From: UBA4416 sp038327195
Lineage (GTDB): Bacteria > Bacteroidota > Bacteroidia > B-17B0 > Aurantibacillaceae
Length of the DNA: 64,000 bases
Assembly (NCBI GenBank): GCA_038327195.1
Contig: JBBQKU010000016.1
Coordinates: 1 to 64,000 of the forward strand
Direction of reading: 5' to 3'
Below are positions 34,695 through 45,324 of the stretch, in pieces. How positions within the stretch are numbered: the stretch's first letter is position 1; every line of letters begins with the position of its first letter. Made by a program: the position numbers and the translations under genes. The notes below the pieces were generated by a model that was given only the letters and a program-made list of their open reading frames with translations, did no database searches and was not told the DNA's origin.

Positions 34695-37600
34695 GTGGCT
34701 AAAGGGATTATAAAATTTATTGTCGTTGGTTCTACATCTGTAGCTTTAATGAGTATTGTGGTTGGCTCAAAGGCTAAACATGCTCCTTTAAGCAAACCTC
34801 ACTATTTTTATGAAATTCCAAAAATCAGTATCGATTCGCCTATTGTAACTAAAGATGAGTTGTATTATCCATTTAATGATAATAATGGAGGGCAACCAAA
34901 TTTTGATGATAAGAGTGGATTGTACATGCAAAATCCGTCAAACATAAAAACAGAAACGAACTATAATCCCAAAACAGGAAATTATGATATTACCCAAAAA
35001 ATTGGTGATATGGATTATAGACCTGAAACTTATGTAGAATTTGAAGATTATCAAGACCAGTTATTTAAACAAGCTGTAAAAGATCACTGGAAATCAAAAA
35101 TAAAAGCAGAAGATCTGCAAAATCAAAATAAAAAAGGAATAATCCCTAAACTTCAAATTAACAGTGAAATTTTTGATCGTATTTTTGGTGGTAACACAGT
35201 TGATATCAAACCAACGGGTACAGCTGAATTAATTTTCGCTTTAAATAGAAACAAAACATTAAACCCCTTAATACCTCAGCGTCAGCAAAAAGTAACCAAT
35301 TTTGATTTTAATATGCGAATCCAATTAAACTTAATTGGTAAAATTGGAGATAAATTAAAAATAACTACAAACTATAACACAGAAGCCTCTTTTGATTGGG
35401 AAAATCAAATGAAATTAGAATATACTGGATACGAAGATGAGATTATTAAAAAAATTGAAGCTGGAAACGTAAGTATGCCTTTGAATAGTACTTTAATAAC
35501 AGGAAGTCAGAGTTTATTTGGAGTAAAAACACAATTACAATTTGGTAGATTAACTTCTACTATATTATTTTCACAACAACGAGGAAAAAAACAAGAGGTA
35601 TCTGTACAAGGTGGTGCTCAAACTCAATATTTTAATGTTAGTGCTGATAATTATGAAGTAAACAAACATTATTTTTTAGGCCATTATTTTAGAGATAATT
35701 ATGACCAATGGATGCAAACTTTACCTGTTGTAACAACACCAATTATTATTACAAAAATGGAGGTTTATATTACGAACCAAACAGGTGGTACTGAGCAAGT
35801 TAGAAGCGTTGTAGCGTTTTCTGATTTAGGTGAAGATATTACTCATATTAATCCGTTATTAAGTTCCACTCTTTGCGCCTCACCATTGTTTACAATTATT
35901 GATAGTGCTGGAATTGAGCCTCATAATGGTGCAAATAGTTTATATCATATTTTAACTGATACAAATTTAGTAACTGCAATTATGCCACCACGTAATAGCG
36001 CAAACGCCTCAAGCATTAACTCATCTCTGTCAAGTGCTGGTTTAGCTCCTAATGCTTGTAATGATGCAAATAAATTTATGCAATCTGCCCGAGATTATGA
36101 ATTCATCTCTAATGCTCGCCGATTAAATCCTTCAGAATATACGTTTAATAATCGATTAGGCTTTGTATCAATCAATCAAAGTATTAATAATGACCAAACT
36201 GTTGCTATTGCTTATCAGTATACATTTAATGGAAAATTATACCAAGTTGGTGAATTTAGTGACCAGTTTACTTCAGGTCCATTATATCTGAAATTATTAA
36301 AAAGCGGTTCAATTACAAACCCACGTTTTTCAAATTGGGATTTAATGATGAAAAACGTTTATTCATTAGGTGCTTATAATTTAAATCAAGCTGATTTTAA
36401 ATGTGATATTTATTATAATAATATTGAAACCGGTGTCGATATTCCTTATATTCCTTACGGTGATTTAAATGGAAAGTTACTTGTTCAGGTCATGAATTTG
36501 GATAAATTAAGTGTCAATGGTGATTTAAGGCCTGATGGTGTTTATGATTTTATTAAAGATTATACCATCAATCCAAATAATGGACGTATTTATTTGTCGA
36601 CAAAAGAACCATTTGGAGAAAATTTACGGTCAAAGTTTAAAGCTTCTGATTTCCCAACAGCCAATAAATATGTTTTTCAAGAATTATATGATTCAACGCG
36701 AACAGTTGCTCAACAATTACCTGAAAAGAATCGTTATAAAATTAAAGGTTCATATAAATCTTCAGGTGGTTCCGAAATTTCTTTAAATGCTTTAAACATT
36801 CCACAAGGTGCTGTTCAGGTAACTGCTAATGGCCAAGCATTAACAGAAAATGTTGATTACACCGTTGATTATACGTTAGGACGAGTTAAAATCATTAACG
36901 AAAGTATATTAAATTCAGGAGCTAACATTAAAGTTAGTACTGAAAGTAATTCCTTATTTAATGTGCAGCAAAAAAGTTTATTTGGAACTCGTTTAGATTT
37001 TAAAGTCAACAAAGATTTAACATTAGGTGGAACTGTATTACATTTAAGTGAAAAACCAACAACTCAAAAAGTAACCATTGGAGATGAACCAGTATCGAAT
37101 ACAATTTGGGGTTTAGATTATCAATACAGAACGAATGCTCCTTTTTTAACTCGGTTAGTTGATAAAATTCCGTTAATCAATACCAAGGAAATGAGTATCA
37201 TAACTACTCAGGGAGAATTTGCTCAGCTAATACCAGGAAATGCAAAAGCTATTGGAAAAAATGGAAATTCGTACGTTGATGATTTCGAAGGAAGTATTTC
37301 TTTAATTGATTTAAAAAGTCCAAGTGCTTGGTCTTTGGCTAGTATTCCTCAAGGCCAACCCTCATTGTTTCCTGAAGCAAGTTATAGTGATGATATCAAA
37401 GCAGGTATTAATCGTGCTAGTTTTAACTGGTATAATATTGATCCAATATTTTATGGTATTCAAAATACTGGTTTAAAACCTGCAAATGTACCAGTTGCTA
37501 CTTTTAGTAATAACTTTATGCGTCAGGTTTTAGAAAGGGAATTATTTCCAAGTAAACAATCTGTAAACGGACAAGCCGTTGTATTATCCGTTTTAGATTT

Positions 37601-40600
37601 AGCATTTTATCCAGGTGAAAGAGGTCAATACAATTATGATGTTGAACCAATTAGTGGTATTTCTGCAGGTATTGATAAAACACCAGGTAATGTTGGAAAA
37701 TTAGCTAGTCCTGAAACACGTTGGGGTGGAATAATGAGAAGATTAGAAACCAATGATTTCCAATCTGCCAATGTTGAATATGTTCAATTCTGGATGATGG
37801 ATCCATTTAATAGTGATTATAACAATACAACTTATCCAGATATGGATGCTGCTAATCCTCCAAGTGGCGAAATGTATATTAACCTTGGTAACGTGAGTGA
37901 AGATATTGTTAAGGACGGAAAATTATGTTACGAAAATGGTTTACCTGGAGCGCCAACTGGACCAAATGCAAGTTTACCTACCATTTCATCTAACATTGGG
38001 GTTTCTCCCTTAATTTCTCCAATTTCAAATTCGTTCGTAAATGATCCTGATGACCGTCCTTTTCAAGATGCTGGTTATGATGGACTTACTGATGATGCCG
38101 AAAAAACAAAATTTGCTCCTTTCCTTTCTGCTTTAACACCTTATGCCGGCCCTGAAATTACAAAAGCGCTTGATGATCCAAGTTCGGATAAATATCATTT
38201 TTTTAGAGGTAGCGATTATGATGGATTAAGCGTAACGGATGGAACGACATTGAAACGTTATAAAAAATATAACAATCCTGAAGGAAATTCTCCTACAGAA
38301 AAACAATATCCTGATGCTGGAATTCCTAGTGCAGCTTCAAATAATCCAAACATTGAGGATATTAATCGTGATAATACCTTAAGTGAATCAGAAAATTATT
38401 ATCAATACCGCATTAAAATTTCGCCAAGCGACTTAAGTCCTTCTAATGTTGGAAATAACTTTATTGTAAACGTATTACAAGGAACCGCTGATATTGGTGG
38501 TGTTCAAAAAGCAGTAAATTGGTATCAATTTAAAGTGCCTGTTACTCAATTTGAAGGAGCTTATGGCGCCATTGAAGGCTTTAACTCTATTCGATTTATG
38601 CGTGTATTTATGAAGGGTTTTGATAAACCCGTAATTTGTCGTTTAGCTCGTATGGAATTAGTAAGAAGTGACTGGAGACGATATGCTTTTGATTTGCAAA
38701 AACCAGGCGAATACATTGCAAATGATGATAATACAACAAGCTTTGATGTGTCGGCTGTTAGTTTACAAGAAAATGGTGGAAAAACCCCTGTAAATTATGT
38801 TATTCCTCCTACAATTAGCCAACAACAAAATATTCAATCAACTAATTTAGTTTTATTAAACGAGCAGGCATTATCATTAAGAGCATGTAATTTAAAAGAT
38901 GGGGACAGTAGAGCTATTGTAAAATCAACAGATTTAGATGTGCGTTCATTTAAAAAATTAAAATTATACATGCACGCCGAAAAATTAAACAACGAACCTT
39001 TAAATGATGGTGATGTTTCTGTTTTCGTTCGAATAGGATCTGATTACAATAACAATTATTACGAATACGAAATTCCAGTTAAACTAACAGCTCCTGGTGT
39101 TTATGATGGAAATAACTCAAACGATCAAACAACCGTTTGGCCAGCAGATAACGAATTTATAATTGATTTTGATGCTATCACAGGAGCAAAATCACAAAGA
39201 AATACAGCTGTAGGGAATGATTTACTAGCTATGCAAAAACCATACACTGTTCAAGACGGTAGTAATAAAATTACAGTTGTTGGAAATCCAAACTTAGCGA
39301 CACTAAAAAGTATTATGATTGGTGTGCGTAACCCTAAAGATAATGCTTCATTACCAAAATGTGTAGAAGTTTGGGTAAACGAATTACGTTTAACTGACTT
39401 TGCTAATAAAGGGGGTTGGGCTGCAACAGGACGTGTTCAAGCAAAATTGGCTGATTTGGGACAAGTTGCACTTGCATCAACATACAGCAAGCCTTATTTT
39501 GGAAGTATTGAGAAAAAAATTAGTGAACGTAGCCGAGAAACAAATTTTCAATGGGATGCAACAAGTACTTTTCAATTAGGGAAATTTTTTCCAAATAAAT
39601 GGAAAGTGAATTTGCCTTTTTATTATGCTTACGGTCAAACTTACATTACGCCACAATTTAACCCTTATGACCCAGATATTAAAATAGATAATCCAAATAT
39701 TCCAGCAGAGCAGGCAAAACAAATTAAAAAAAATTCACAAGATTATACTGTTAGAAGAGGCTATAATTTTTCGAATGTTAATATTGGAGGTTTAAAAAAA
39801 GATGGCGCAAAACCAATGCCTTGGGATGTAAAAAACTTTTCCGTTACTTATGCCTATAACGAAATATACCGAAGAAACGTAAATATTGAACATAGTATTA
39901 TTAAAACCTATAGAGGATCTTTAGGTTATAATTATAGCATAACAGCTAAAGCATGGACTCCATTTAAGAAAACAAAATCAAAACTGCTTAATAATAAATG
40001 GTTTGCGTTAGTTAAAGAATTCAATTTAACACCTTTACCAAGTCGTTTAGGTTTTAATACAGACATTAATCGTTCATATAGCGAATTACTAAATAGAGAT
40101 ATTACTAGCTTTTATAGCGGAAGTGATTTAAACCTAACCAAAACACAATACAACAAAACCTTTACCATGGCTCGTAATTACGACTTCCAATGGAATTTTA
40201 CAAAAAACCTGAAGTTTGATTTCACAGCTAATAACGATGGTAGAGTACTTGAACCTTATGATAAAATTGACACAAAAGAAAAACGAGATACGATTAAAGA
40301 AAATATTTTAGCTTTAGGTACAACTACTAGTTATCGCCATCAATCCAATTTAAATTATCAAATTCCAATTAACAAAATTCCCATTTTTGATTTTGTAACT
40401 GCTAATGTTCGTTATAGTTCTACTTACACATGGACACGTAGACCTTTTGCCCAAGAATCGATTGGAAATACCATTCAAAATACAAATACAAAAAGTTTAA
40501 CCACATCGTTAAACATGACCACATTCTATAACAAAATCCCCTATTTTCGAAAGCTTAATACTGGTGGCGGTGGAAAGCAAAATAATCCAAAAGCAACCGC

Positions 40601-42077
40601 ATCAAAAACTGATGGAAAAGATTCTGCTAAAAAAGCTGAAAGCAGTTTCAAAGATATTGGTGAATTTTTAGCACGCGGTGTTATGATGATAAAAACTATT
40701 TCTTTAACTTATCAGCAAGGTAACGGAACAGCTTTGCCTGGATTTAAACCAAACTCACATGCACTTGGAATGGATAACGAAAGTGGCATGGCACCTGGAT
40801 TTGGTTTTATTAGTGGTTCAAACGATAGTATATTAAGAAACGCTATTAATAATGGGTGGTTAGTGAAAAATGCGAATTCAAACTTACCGTATACCACTAC
40901 TCAAACAAATAACATTACTTATCGAACCACAATAGAACCTCATGGTAGTTTAAAAATTGAATTAAATGGTAACAAAACCCGATCTGATAATCAATCTTTA
41001 TTTGTTAGATATGACGATACCAGTAGCACTGCATCCTCTGATAATAAATACTATAAATTTGGAACTCAAACCCAAACTGGTAATTATAGTATAAGTGTAT
41101 TTACTTTAGGAAAATCATTTAAGGATAAGGCAAACGCCAAAGATGGAACTTCTGTTTTATTTGATGAGTTTTTAGCAGTGAGACAAGATGTTGCAAAAGA
41201 ATTAGCTTATAACAACGACAAATCTCTAAAAGAATTAACAGCACCAGGAAGTGGCGTTTATTATGATGGATATAGCACTACACAACAAGATGTGCTATTG
41301 GGAGCATTTTACCAAACTTACACAGGAGGAAAATTAAAAGGAGTTGGTACTGATAGAATGTTTAAACAAATACCTTTACCAAACTGGAATGTAAGTTGGG
41401 ATGGATTAGGAAAATTAAAATTCATGAAAAAGATGTTCCAATCTATTACTGTTCGTCATGCTTATAGATCAACTTATACTTTAGGCGGTTACACAAACAA
41501 CTTGCTTTATGTTGAAGGAGGTGGAACACGTGTGCCAGTTCAAAATACAGCCTATGGGCAAACTGCAAACTTTAACCCGAAATATGTAATATCAGGAGCT
41601 ACAATTACCGAAAGTTTTAGTCCATTAATTAAATTTGATTTAAAGTTTAATAAACCAGGCTTACTTGGTAATTTTGAAATTAGAAAAGATAAAACGGTTA
41701 ACTTAAATATTACAGGGCCACAAATTATGGAAACTAAAGGTCAAGAATATATTATTGGTGTTGGTTACCGTTATCCAAAATTAAAAATTAATGCTTTAAG
41801 AATAAAAGGATTGCCTTTGGAAAGTGATTTGAACTTTAAATTAGATTTAAGCTTCCGTAAAAATTTAACTGTTGCCCGTAGAATTGTTGAAGGAATTAGC
41901 ACGCCAACTGGTGGACAAAATATTATAACGCTTAAAACATCTTTAGATTATCAATTAACGCCAAATATTAACTTACGTTTATTTTACGATTGGATTAGAA
42001 CCAAACCTCAAACTTCGCAATCATTCCCTACAGCTAATACAAACGCTGGATTTAGTTTAAGGTTTAATTTACAATAG
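34695..42077 (+). CDS. sprA: SprA, T9SS outer-membrane translocon and gliding motility protein
   Basis: 2460 residues starting with GTG at 34695, 9 bp after ruvA. A signal-like N-terminus (hydrophobic residues 5-23) is followed by very long beta-rich sequence of the SprA kind ('KITTNYNTEASFDWENQMKL', 'SVGLKTQLQFGRLTSTILFS'-like stretch at about 260-300). The C-terminus ends in alternating aromatic strands ('AGFSLRFNLQ'), consistent with the 36-stranded barrel that forms the T9SS pore. It exports proteins bearing the sorting domains seen in two other genes of this window. Length is in the normal SprA/Sov range. Confidence 0.96.
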   Translation: MAKGIIKFIVVGSTSVALMSIVVGSKAKHAPLSKPHYFYEIPKISIDSPIVTKDELYYPFNDNNGGQPNFDDKSGLYMQNPSNIKTETNYNPKTGNYDITQKIGDMDYRPETYVEFEDYQDQLFKQAVKDHWKSKIKAEDLQNQNKKGIIPKLQINSEIFDRIFGGNTVDIKPTGTAELIFALNRNKTLNPLIPQRQQKVTNFDFNMRIQLNLIGKIGDKLKITTNYNTEASFDWENQMKLEYTGYEDEIIKKIEAGNVSMPLNSTLITGSQSLFGVKTQLQFGRLTSTILFSQQRGKKQEVSVQGGAQTQYFNVSADNYEVNKHYFLGHYFRDNYDQWMQTLPVVTTPIIITKMEVYITNQTGGTEQVRSVVAFSDLGEDITHINPLLSSTLCASPLFTIIDSAGIEPHNGANSLYHILTDTNLVTAIMPPRNSANASSINSSLSSAGLAPNACNDANKFMQSARDYEFISNARRLNPSEYTFNNRLGFVSINQSINNDQTVAIAYQYTFNGKLYQVGEFSDQFTSGPLYLKLLKSGSITNPRFSNWDLMMKNVYSLGAYNLNQADFKCDIYYNNIETGVDIPYIPYGDLNGKLLVQVMNLDKLSVNGDLRPDGVYDFIKDYTINPNNGRIYLSTKEPFGENLRSKFKASDFPTANKYVFQELYDSTRTVAQQLPEKNRYKIKGSYKSSGGSEISLNALNIPQGAVQVTANGQALTENVDYTVDYTLGRVKIINESILNSGANIKVSTESNSLFNVQQKSLFGTRLDFKVNKDLTLGGTVLHLSEKPTTQKVTIGDEPVSNTIWGLDYQYRTNAPFLTRLVDKIPLINTKEMSIITTQGEFAQLIPGNAKAIGKNGNSYVDDFEGSISLIDLKSPSAWSLASIPQGQPSLFPEASYSDDIKAGINRASFNWYNIDPIFYGIQNTGLKPANVPVATFSNNFMRQVLERELFPSKQSVNGQAVVLSVLDLAFYPGERGQYNYDVEPISGISAGIDKTPGNVGKLASPETRWGGIMRRLETNDFQSANVEYVQFWMMDPFNSDYNNTTYPDMDAANPPSGEMYINLGNVSEDIVKDGKLCYENGLPGAPTGPNASLPTISSNIGVSPLISPISNSFVNDPDDRPFQDAGYDGLTDDAEKTKFAPFLSALTPYAGPEITKALDDPSSDKYHFFRGSDYDGLSVTDGTTLKRYKKYNNPEGNSPTEKQYPDAGIPSAASNNPNIEDINRDNTLSESENYYQYRIKISPSDLSPSNVGNNFIVNVLQGTADIGGVQKAVNWYQFKVPVTQFEGAYGAIEGFNSIRFMRVFMKGFDKPVICRLARMELVRSDWRRYAFDLQKPGEYIANDDNTTSFDVSAVSLQENGGKTPVNYVIPPTISQQQNIQSTNLVLLNEQALSLRACNLKDGDSRAIVKSTDLDVRSFKKLKLYMHAEKLNNEPLNDGDVSVFVRIGSDYNNNYYEYEIPVKLTAPGVYDGNNSNDQTTVWPADNEFIIDFDAITGAKSQRNTAVGNDLLAMQKPYTVQDGSNKITVVGNPNLATLKSIMIGVRNPKDNASLPKCVEVWVNELRLTDFANKGGWAATGRVQAKLADLGQVALASTYSKPYFGSIEKKISERSRETNFQWDATSTFQLGKFFPNKWKVNLPFYYAYGQTYITPQFNPYDPDIKIDNPNIPAEQAKQIKKNSQDYTVRRGYNFSNVNIGGLKKDGAKPMPWDVKNFSVTYAYNEIYRRNVNIEHSIIKTYRGSLGYNYSITAKAWTPFKKTKSKLLNNKWFALVKEFNLTPLPSRLGFNTDINRSYSELLNRDITSFYSGSDLNLTKTQYNKTFTMARNYDFQWNFTKNLKFDFTANNDGRVLEPYDKIDTKEKRDTIKENILALGTTTSYRHQSNLNYQIPINKIPIFDFVTANVRYSSTYTWTRRPFAQESIGNTIQNTNTKSLTTSLNMTTFYNKIPYFRKLNTGGGGKQNNPKATASKTDGKDSAKKAESSFKDIGEFLARGVMMIKTISLTYQQGNGTALPGFKPNSHALGMDNESGMAPGFGFISGSNDSILRNAINNGWLVKNANSNLPYTTTQTNNITYRTTIEPHGSLKIELNGNKTRSDNQSLFVRYDDTSSTASSDNKYYKFGTQTQTGNYSISVFTLGKSFKDKANAKDGTSVLFDEFLAVRQDVAKELAYNNDKSLKELTAPGSGVYYDGYSTTQQDVLLGAFYQTYTGGKLKGVGTDRMFKQIPLPNWNVSWDGLGKLKFMKKMFQSITVRHAYRSTYTLGGYTNNLLYVEGGGTRVPVQNTAYGQTANFNPKYVISGATITESFSPLIKFDLKFNKPGLLGNFEIRKDKTVNLNITGPQIMETKGQEYIIGVGYRYPKLKINALRIKGLPLESDLNFKLDLSFRKNLTVARRIVEGISTPTGGQNIITLKTSLDYQLTPNINLRLFYDWIRTKPQTSQSFPTANTNAGFSLRFNLQ

Positions 42078-42286
42078 CTTGTAAATTAATTAATGAAATT
42101 TTCGCTATTTAGTAGTTACCAGAATTATATATTTGGTTTGTCTTCGTGAACTTTCATTTTTCCATTTAAGTCAAAACTAATAATTCATCTAATTGTTTTT
42201 TGCTATTAAAGATTACATGTAAAAAGACCTACTGTAATAAGTAATGTTTTTAAGCTATGTAATTAGTCATCTTTAGCTAATTGCAT

Positions 42287-44164
42287 TTATATCCTTATAC
42301 CAATTACACAAACATCATCAACCTGCTCCAAGTCTCCTTTCCAATCAACAAATTTTTTCTCAATAATATCGGCTTGTTGTGTTAATGTATCTTTGTTGTT
42401 TTTCACTAACAGATCTAAAAATTGTTTGTATTTATATTTTTTACCGTTAGGTCCTCCAAATTGGTCAGCGAGTCCATCTGTAAATAAATAAAAAGTAGTA
42501 TTTGTCTCGTATTCAATTTGATGAGTTGTGAATTTTTTTGGATTATCAGATTTACCTATAGGTTGTTTATCAGCTTTAATTTCTTTTAGTTCATTGCCTA
42601 AAAAATACCAAAGTGGGTTATTTGCACCGCTCCAAAAAACAATTTTTCTTTTGACGTCAATGCAAAGTAGTGAAATATCCATACCGTCTTTAACCTCTTC
42701 TTTATTACTTTTTTCAAAAGTTTCAATAACAAGTTCTCTTGTTTTATCAAGAATTAGACCTGGTTCAATAAGGTTAAATTCTTTAACACTTCTATTTAAT
42801 GCATTACTACAAACTACTGAAACCATTGCGCCCGGCACACCATGCCCAGTACTGTCAGCTGCAGCAATAAAAAATAAATCATTTACTTTTTCTGCCCAAT
42901 AAAAATCACCAGCAACAATATCTTTTGGTTTATATAAAACAAAATAATCGGTTACATTACTTTTAATAAATTCATGCGATGGTAAGATAGCTTGTTGCAA
43001 GCGTTTGGCATAAGTAATACTATCTATAATTTCCTTTTGTTTTTCTTCGAGAAGGTCTTTTTGTTGTTCAACAACTATTTTTTGTGAAGTGATTAAGTTA
43101 CTTTGTTTTTGAATAACTTTAAAACGGTTAAACATAAAAAATGAAAATAATACAAGTAAAACTAACCCACCATATAGGTAATAGCGCTGTTGCTTTTCTT
43201 GCTTAAATTTTATACTATTAATTGTTCTTTCTTCTGCAATTTTTAAACTATCTGCGGTTTGCTTTTTATCAAATTCATATTGCATACTTTGTTGTACACT
43301 TTTTTTCACATTCTCTTGATTTATTAAGCTGTCTTTATACTTAATAAACAAAAGTTGATTGTTGTAGGCATCAACATAATTAGATAACTTTTGAGAGCTT
43401 ATAGAAAGTCCCTCATAACTATAAACAGTAATAGATATAGCATTTAATTTGCTTCCAAGGCTTAGCCCTTTTTCAAACCATTTTTTAGAATTTTCATTCT
43501 CACCTTTTTTTAAATAAACATTTCCAATTTCATTATACAAATTAGCGACACCCCATTCGTCCTTTATAGACTCTTTAATACGCAATGCTTCAAAAAAATT
43601 GAATAGTGATTCAGAATAGTTGCCTTGGTCTTTATAAATATTACCTATACCTGCATAAGCGTCAGCTATGCCATATTTATTATCAGTTTCTTTATTTAAT
43701 TTAAGTGCCTCTAATTGATTTTTTAATGATTCAGATAAATTCCCTGATGTGTAGTATATATTTCCTATTTGGTTACTTGCATTAGCAATGCCTTGTTTAT
43801 TCGATAGCTTTTTAAATAATTTTAAAGAATTGGAATAAAACTTCATTGCCAATGAATCATTTTTTAAGTTTTGATAAATAATCCCAATATTAAAACACGA
43901 ACTTGCTATACCTTTCTCATTTTTTGTTTCTTCATTTATTTTTAAAACTGCATAATATGCATTTAAAGCATTAGAATAACTGCCTTGATACCAATAAATC
44001 ATAGCTATATTATCATATAACTTACATATTTTCTTTAAGTCAGGTTTTACGGCTTGTTTATCTTTATTTATAATTAATTGAAGTGAATCAATTTCCTTAT
44101 TTTGAGAAAACGAAATATGTGTGGCAATAAAAAATAAAATAAATATTATAAATTTGAGTTTCAT
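42287..44164 (-). CDS. TPR-repeat, membrane-anchored SpoIIE-type protein phosphatase
   Basis: 625 residues. Signal peptide 1-20 (ending THISFSQ). Tetratricopeptide repeats at about 35-280 ('GIASSCFNIGIIYQNLKND', 'GIANASNQIGNIYYTSGN', 'GIADAYAGIGNIYKDQGN'). One membrane helix at about 325-345 ('YYLYGGLVLLVLFSFFMF'), a coiled coil at about 350-385, then a PP2C-like SpoIIE domain (about 400-625) with 'DIVAGDFYWAE', 'ADSTGHGVPGAMVS' and 'DGLADQFGG'. The topology places TPRs outside and the phosphatase inside. It likely dephosphorylates an anti-sigma antagonist or similar target. The upstream flank contains the end of a cassette-like element. Confidence 0.9.
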   Translation of the reverse strand: MKLKFIIFILFFIATHISFSQNKEIDSLQLIINKDKQAVKPDLKKICKLYDNIAMIYWYQGSYSNALNAYYAVLKINEETKNEKGIASSCFNIGIIYQNLKNDSLAMKFYSNSLKLFKKLSNKQGIANASNQIGNIYYTSGNLSESLKNQLEALKLNKETDNKYGIADAYAGIGNIYKDQGNYSESLFNFFEALRIKESIKDEWGVANLYNEIGNVYLKKGENENSKKWFEKGLSLGSKLNAISITVYSYEGLSISSQKLSNYVDAYNNQLLFIKYKDSLINQENVKKSVQQSMQYEFDKKQTADSLKIAEERTINSIKFKQEKQQRYYLYGGLVLLVLFSFFMFNRFKVIQKQSNLITSQKIVVEQQKDLLEEKQKEIIDSITYAKRLQQAILPSHEFIKSNVTDYFVLYKPKDIVAGDFYWAEKVNDLFFIAAADSTGHGVPGAMVSVVCSNALNRSVKEFNLIEPGLILDKTRELVIETFEKSNKEEVKDGMDISLLCIDVKRKIVFWSGANNPLWYFLGNELKEIKADKQPIGKSDNPKKFTTHQIEYETNTTFYLFTDGLADQFGGPNGKKYKYKQFLDLLVKNNKDTLTQQADIIEKKFVDWKGDLEQVDDVCVIGIRI

Positions 44165-44214
44165 ATTTTATTCGTATTCTATCTTTTTGGTTAAGCGGTT
44201 TTAAAATTTTGCAT

Positions 44215-44343
44215 ACCTAACGGTAAAATAAAGATACTATGTTCTTAGATTTTTGCAAACAAAATAAATGCCTTTCGTGGAGCGACCAATTTTGCAAATG
44301 CCTTATACTTCTGCCCAAATTGGATAAAGCGTGTGTTATGGGT
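44215..44343 (-). repeat. Cassette-boundary element after the HNH gene (attC-like)
   Basis: In gene sense it runs ACCCATAAC (44343-44335), 18 bp spacer, GGGCAGAAGTATAAG (44316-44302), a stem TTTGCAAA (44298-44291), conserved loop ending at CGAAAG, second TTTGCAAA (44259-44252), and ends GTTAGGT (44221-44215), which fits the integron core consensus GTTRRRY. It is 129 bp. The layout matches the element at 45122-45314. Confidence 0.6.
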
Positions 44344-44360
44344 TGGCCGACGTACACAGC

Positions 44361-45047
44361 TTATTTTGTCAATTTAGCTTTTAGTTCTTCTATTGTCAAC
44401 GTTATTCCTTTCTTTTTATGTATCATTTTATGGCAATTGGAACAAACAACTGTCAAGTCAGTTTTGAAGTTAGTTAAAACCTGTCCTGATGTTATTGAAC
44501 TCAAAGGTCTAATATGATGTACTTCAATAAAATTTTCACCCCACTTACCGTACTTGTCAAAGAAATTAAACTCACAAACTTTGCAAGTATATTTATGGTA
44601 TCTCAAAGCAGCTTTTCTTAGTGATTGGTCTCGCTCTGCCTGAACAGAAATAACAACTTTTTTCTTTCCTTCTGTTTTGCTTACAAAATCAGAGATGCTT
44701 TCTTCATTTGGATTTTCATTAAACAGGTCTTCATTATGCTTACAAAATTTTAAGTAAGAATGAAATGCACTTATGTAGTCTTGCCGAAGTTTAACTTTTT
44801 TGTAATAAGCTTGGTCTCTATTGTCGGTTACAAAGTTGGTAAAGAGATATTTTTTTTCGATTTTATTTAATGTCTCGATATCTAATACTTCGAAAAGGGA
44901 AGTCACATTGGGGATTTTAAATTCGTCGGATATTTGGTAAAGTAATTGTCGAGGATAATTTGAGCGGACTGCCGCTGAATATACTCTTCCTGGTTGCCAC
45001 TCAAACGTCGCCAGCCATTTCTCGAAGTCCTGTTGTCTTTGTGTCAT
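44361..45047 (-). CDS. HNH endonuclease
   Basis: 228 residues. The C-terminal 90 residues are an HNH domain: 'YTCKVCEFNFF' (CxxC), 'NFIEVHHIRPLSSI' (catalytic HH), and 'LTVVCSNCHKMIHKK' (CxxC plus His), with zinc held by the four cysteines. The N-terminal half (about 1-130) has no recognised fold, though 'WQPGRVYSAAVRSNY' might be a DNA-recognition part. No cognate methylase is next to it. The gene is bounded by an 18-bp imperfect inverted repeat (GTTATGGGT... and its complement at 45130), unlike the neighbouring chromosomal genes, suggesting capture as a cassette. Confidence 0.88.
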   Translation of the reverse strand: MTQRQQDFEKWLATFEWQPGRVYSAAVRSNYPRQLLYQISDEFKIPNVTSLFEVLDIETLNKIEKKYLFTNFVTDNRDQAYYKKVKLRQDYISAFHSYLKFCKHNEDLFNENPNEESISDFVSKTEGKKKVVISVQAERDQSLRKAALRYHKYTCKVCEFNFFDKYGKWGENFIEVHHIRPLSSITSGQVLTNFKTDLTVVCSNCHKMIHKKKGITLTIEELKAKLTK

Positions 45048-45121
45048 GATTGTATTTTAATGTGTCGTCAGCATAAAGTCTAACGAAATGTTTTTTGTCA
45101 ACCGGAATGCCCCGGCGGCTT

Positions 45122-45314
45122 ACCCATAACGTTTTGGAGCTAAAAGAAGTGCGGCTTTGAAACCGAAATGTTTTCTACCGACACAATATTAATTAGTTGC
45201 CGAAATGCTGTACTTTTTTTGCCTACATAAAAATAACAAACTTTCGCGAAGCGACCAATTGTAGGCAAAAAACTTATACTTCCGCCCGCATTTTTTTTAG
45301 GTACTGTTATGCGG
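45122..45314 (-). repeat. Cassette-boundary element after the LRR gene (attC-like)
   Basis: In gene sense it runs CCGCATAAC (45314-45306), about 19 bp spacer, GGGCGGAAGTATAAG (45287-45273), a stem with 12-bp perfect arms TTTTTTGCCTAC / GTAGGCAAAAAA (45215-45226 and 45261-45272), 34-bp loop containing the conserved CGACC core, then about 85 bp, and GTTATGGGT (45130-45122) where the next cassette starts. Total 193 bp. Confidence 0.6.
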
Positions 45315-45324
45315 TCGTTTTATT

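Noticed and set aside
44215..45314. Insertion sequence with terminal inverted repeats around the HNH gene
   Set aside because: The HNH protein is not a transposase, the repeats sit within related boundary elements rather than flanked by target duplications, and the adjacent LRR gene has its own different repeats.
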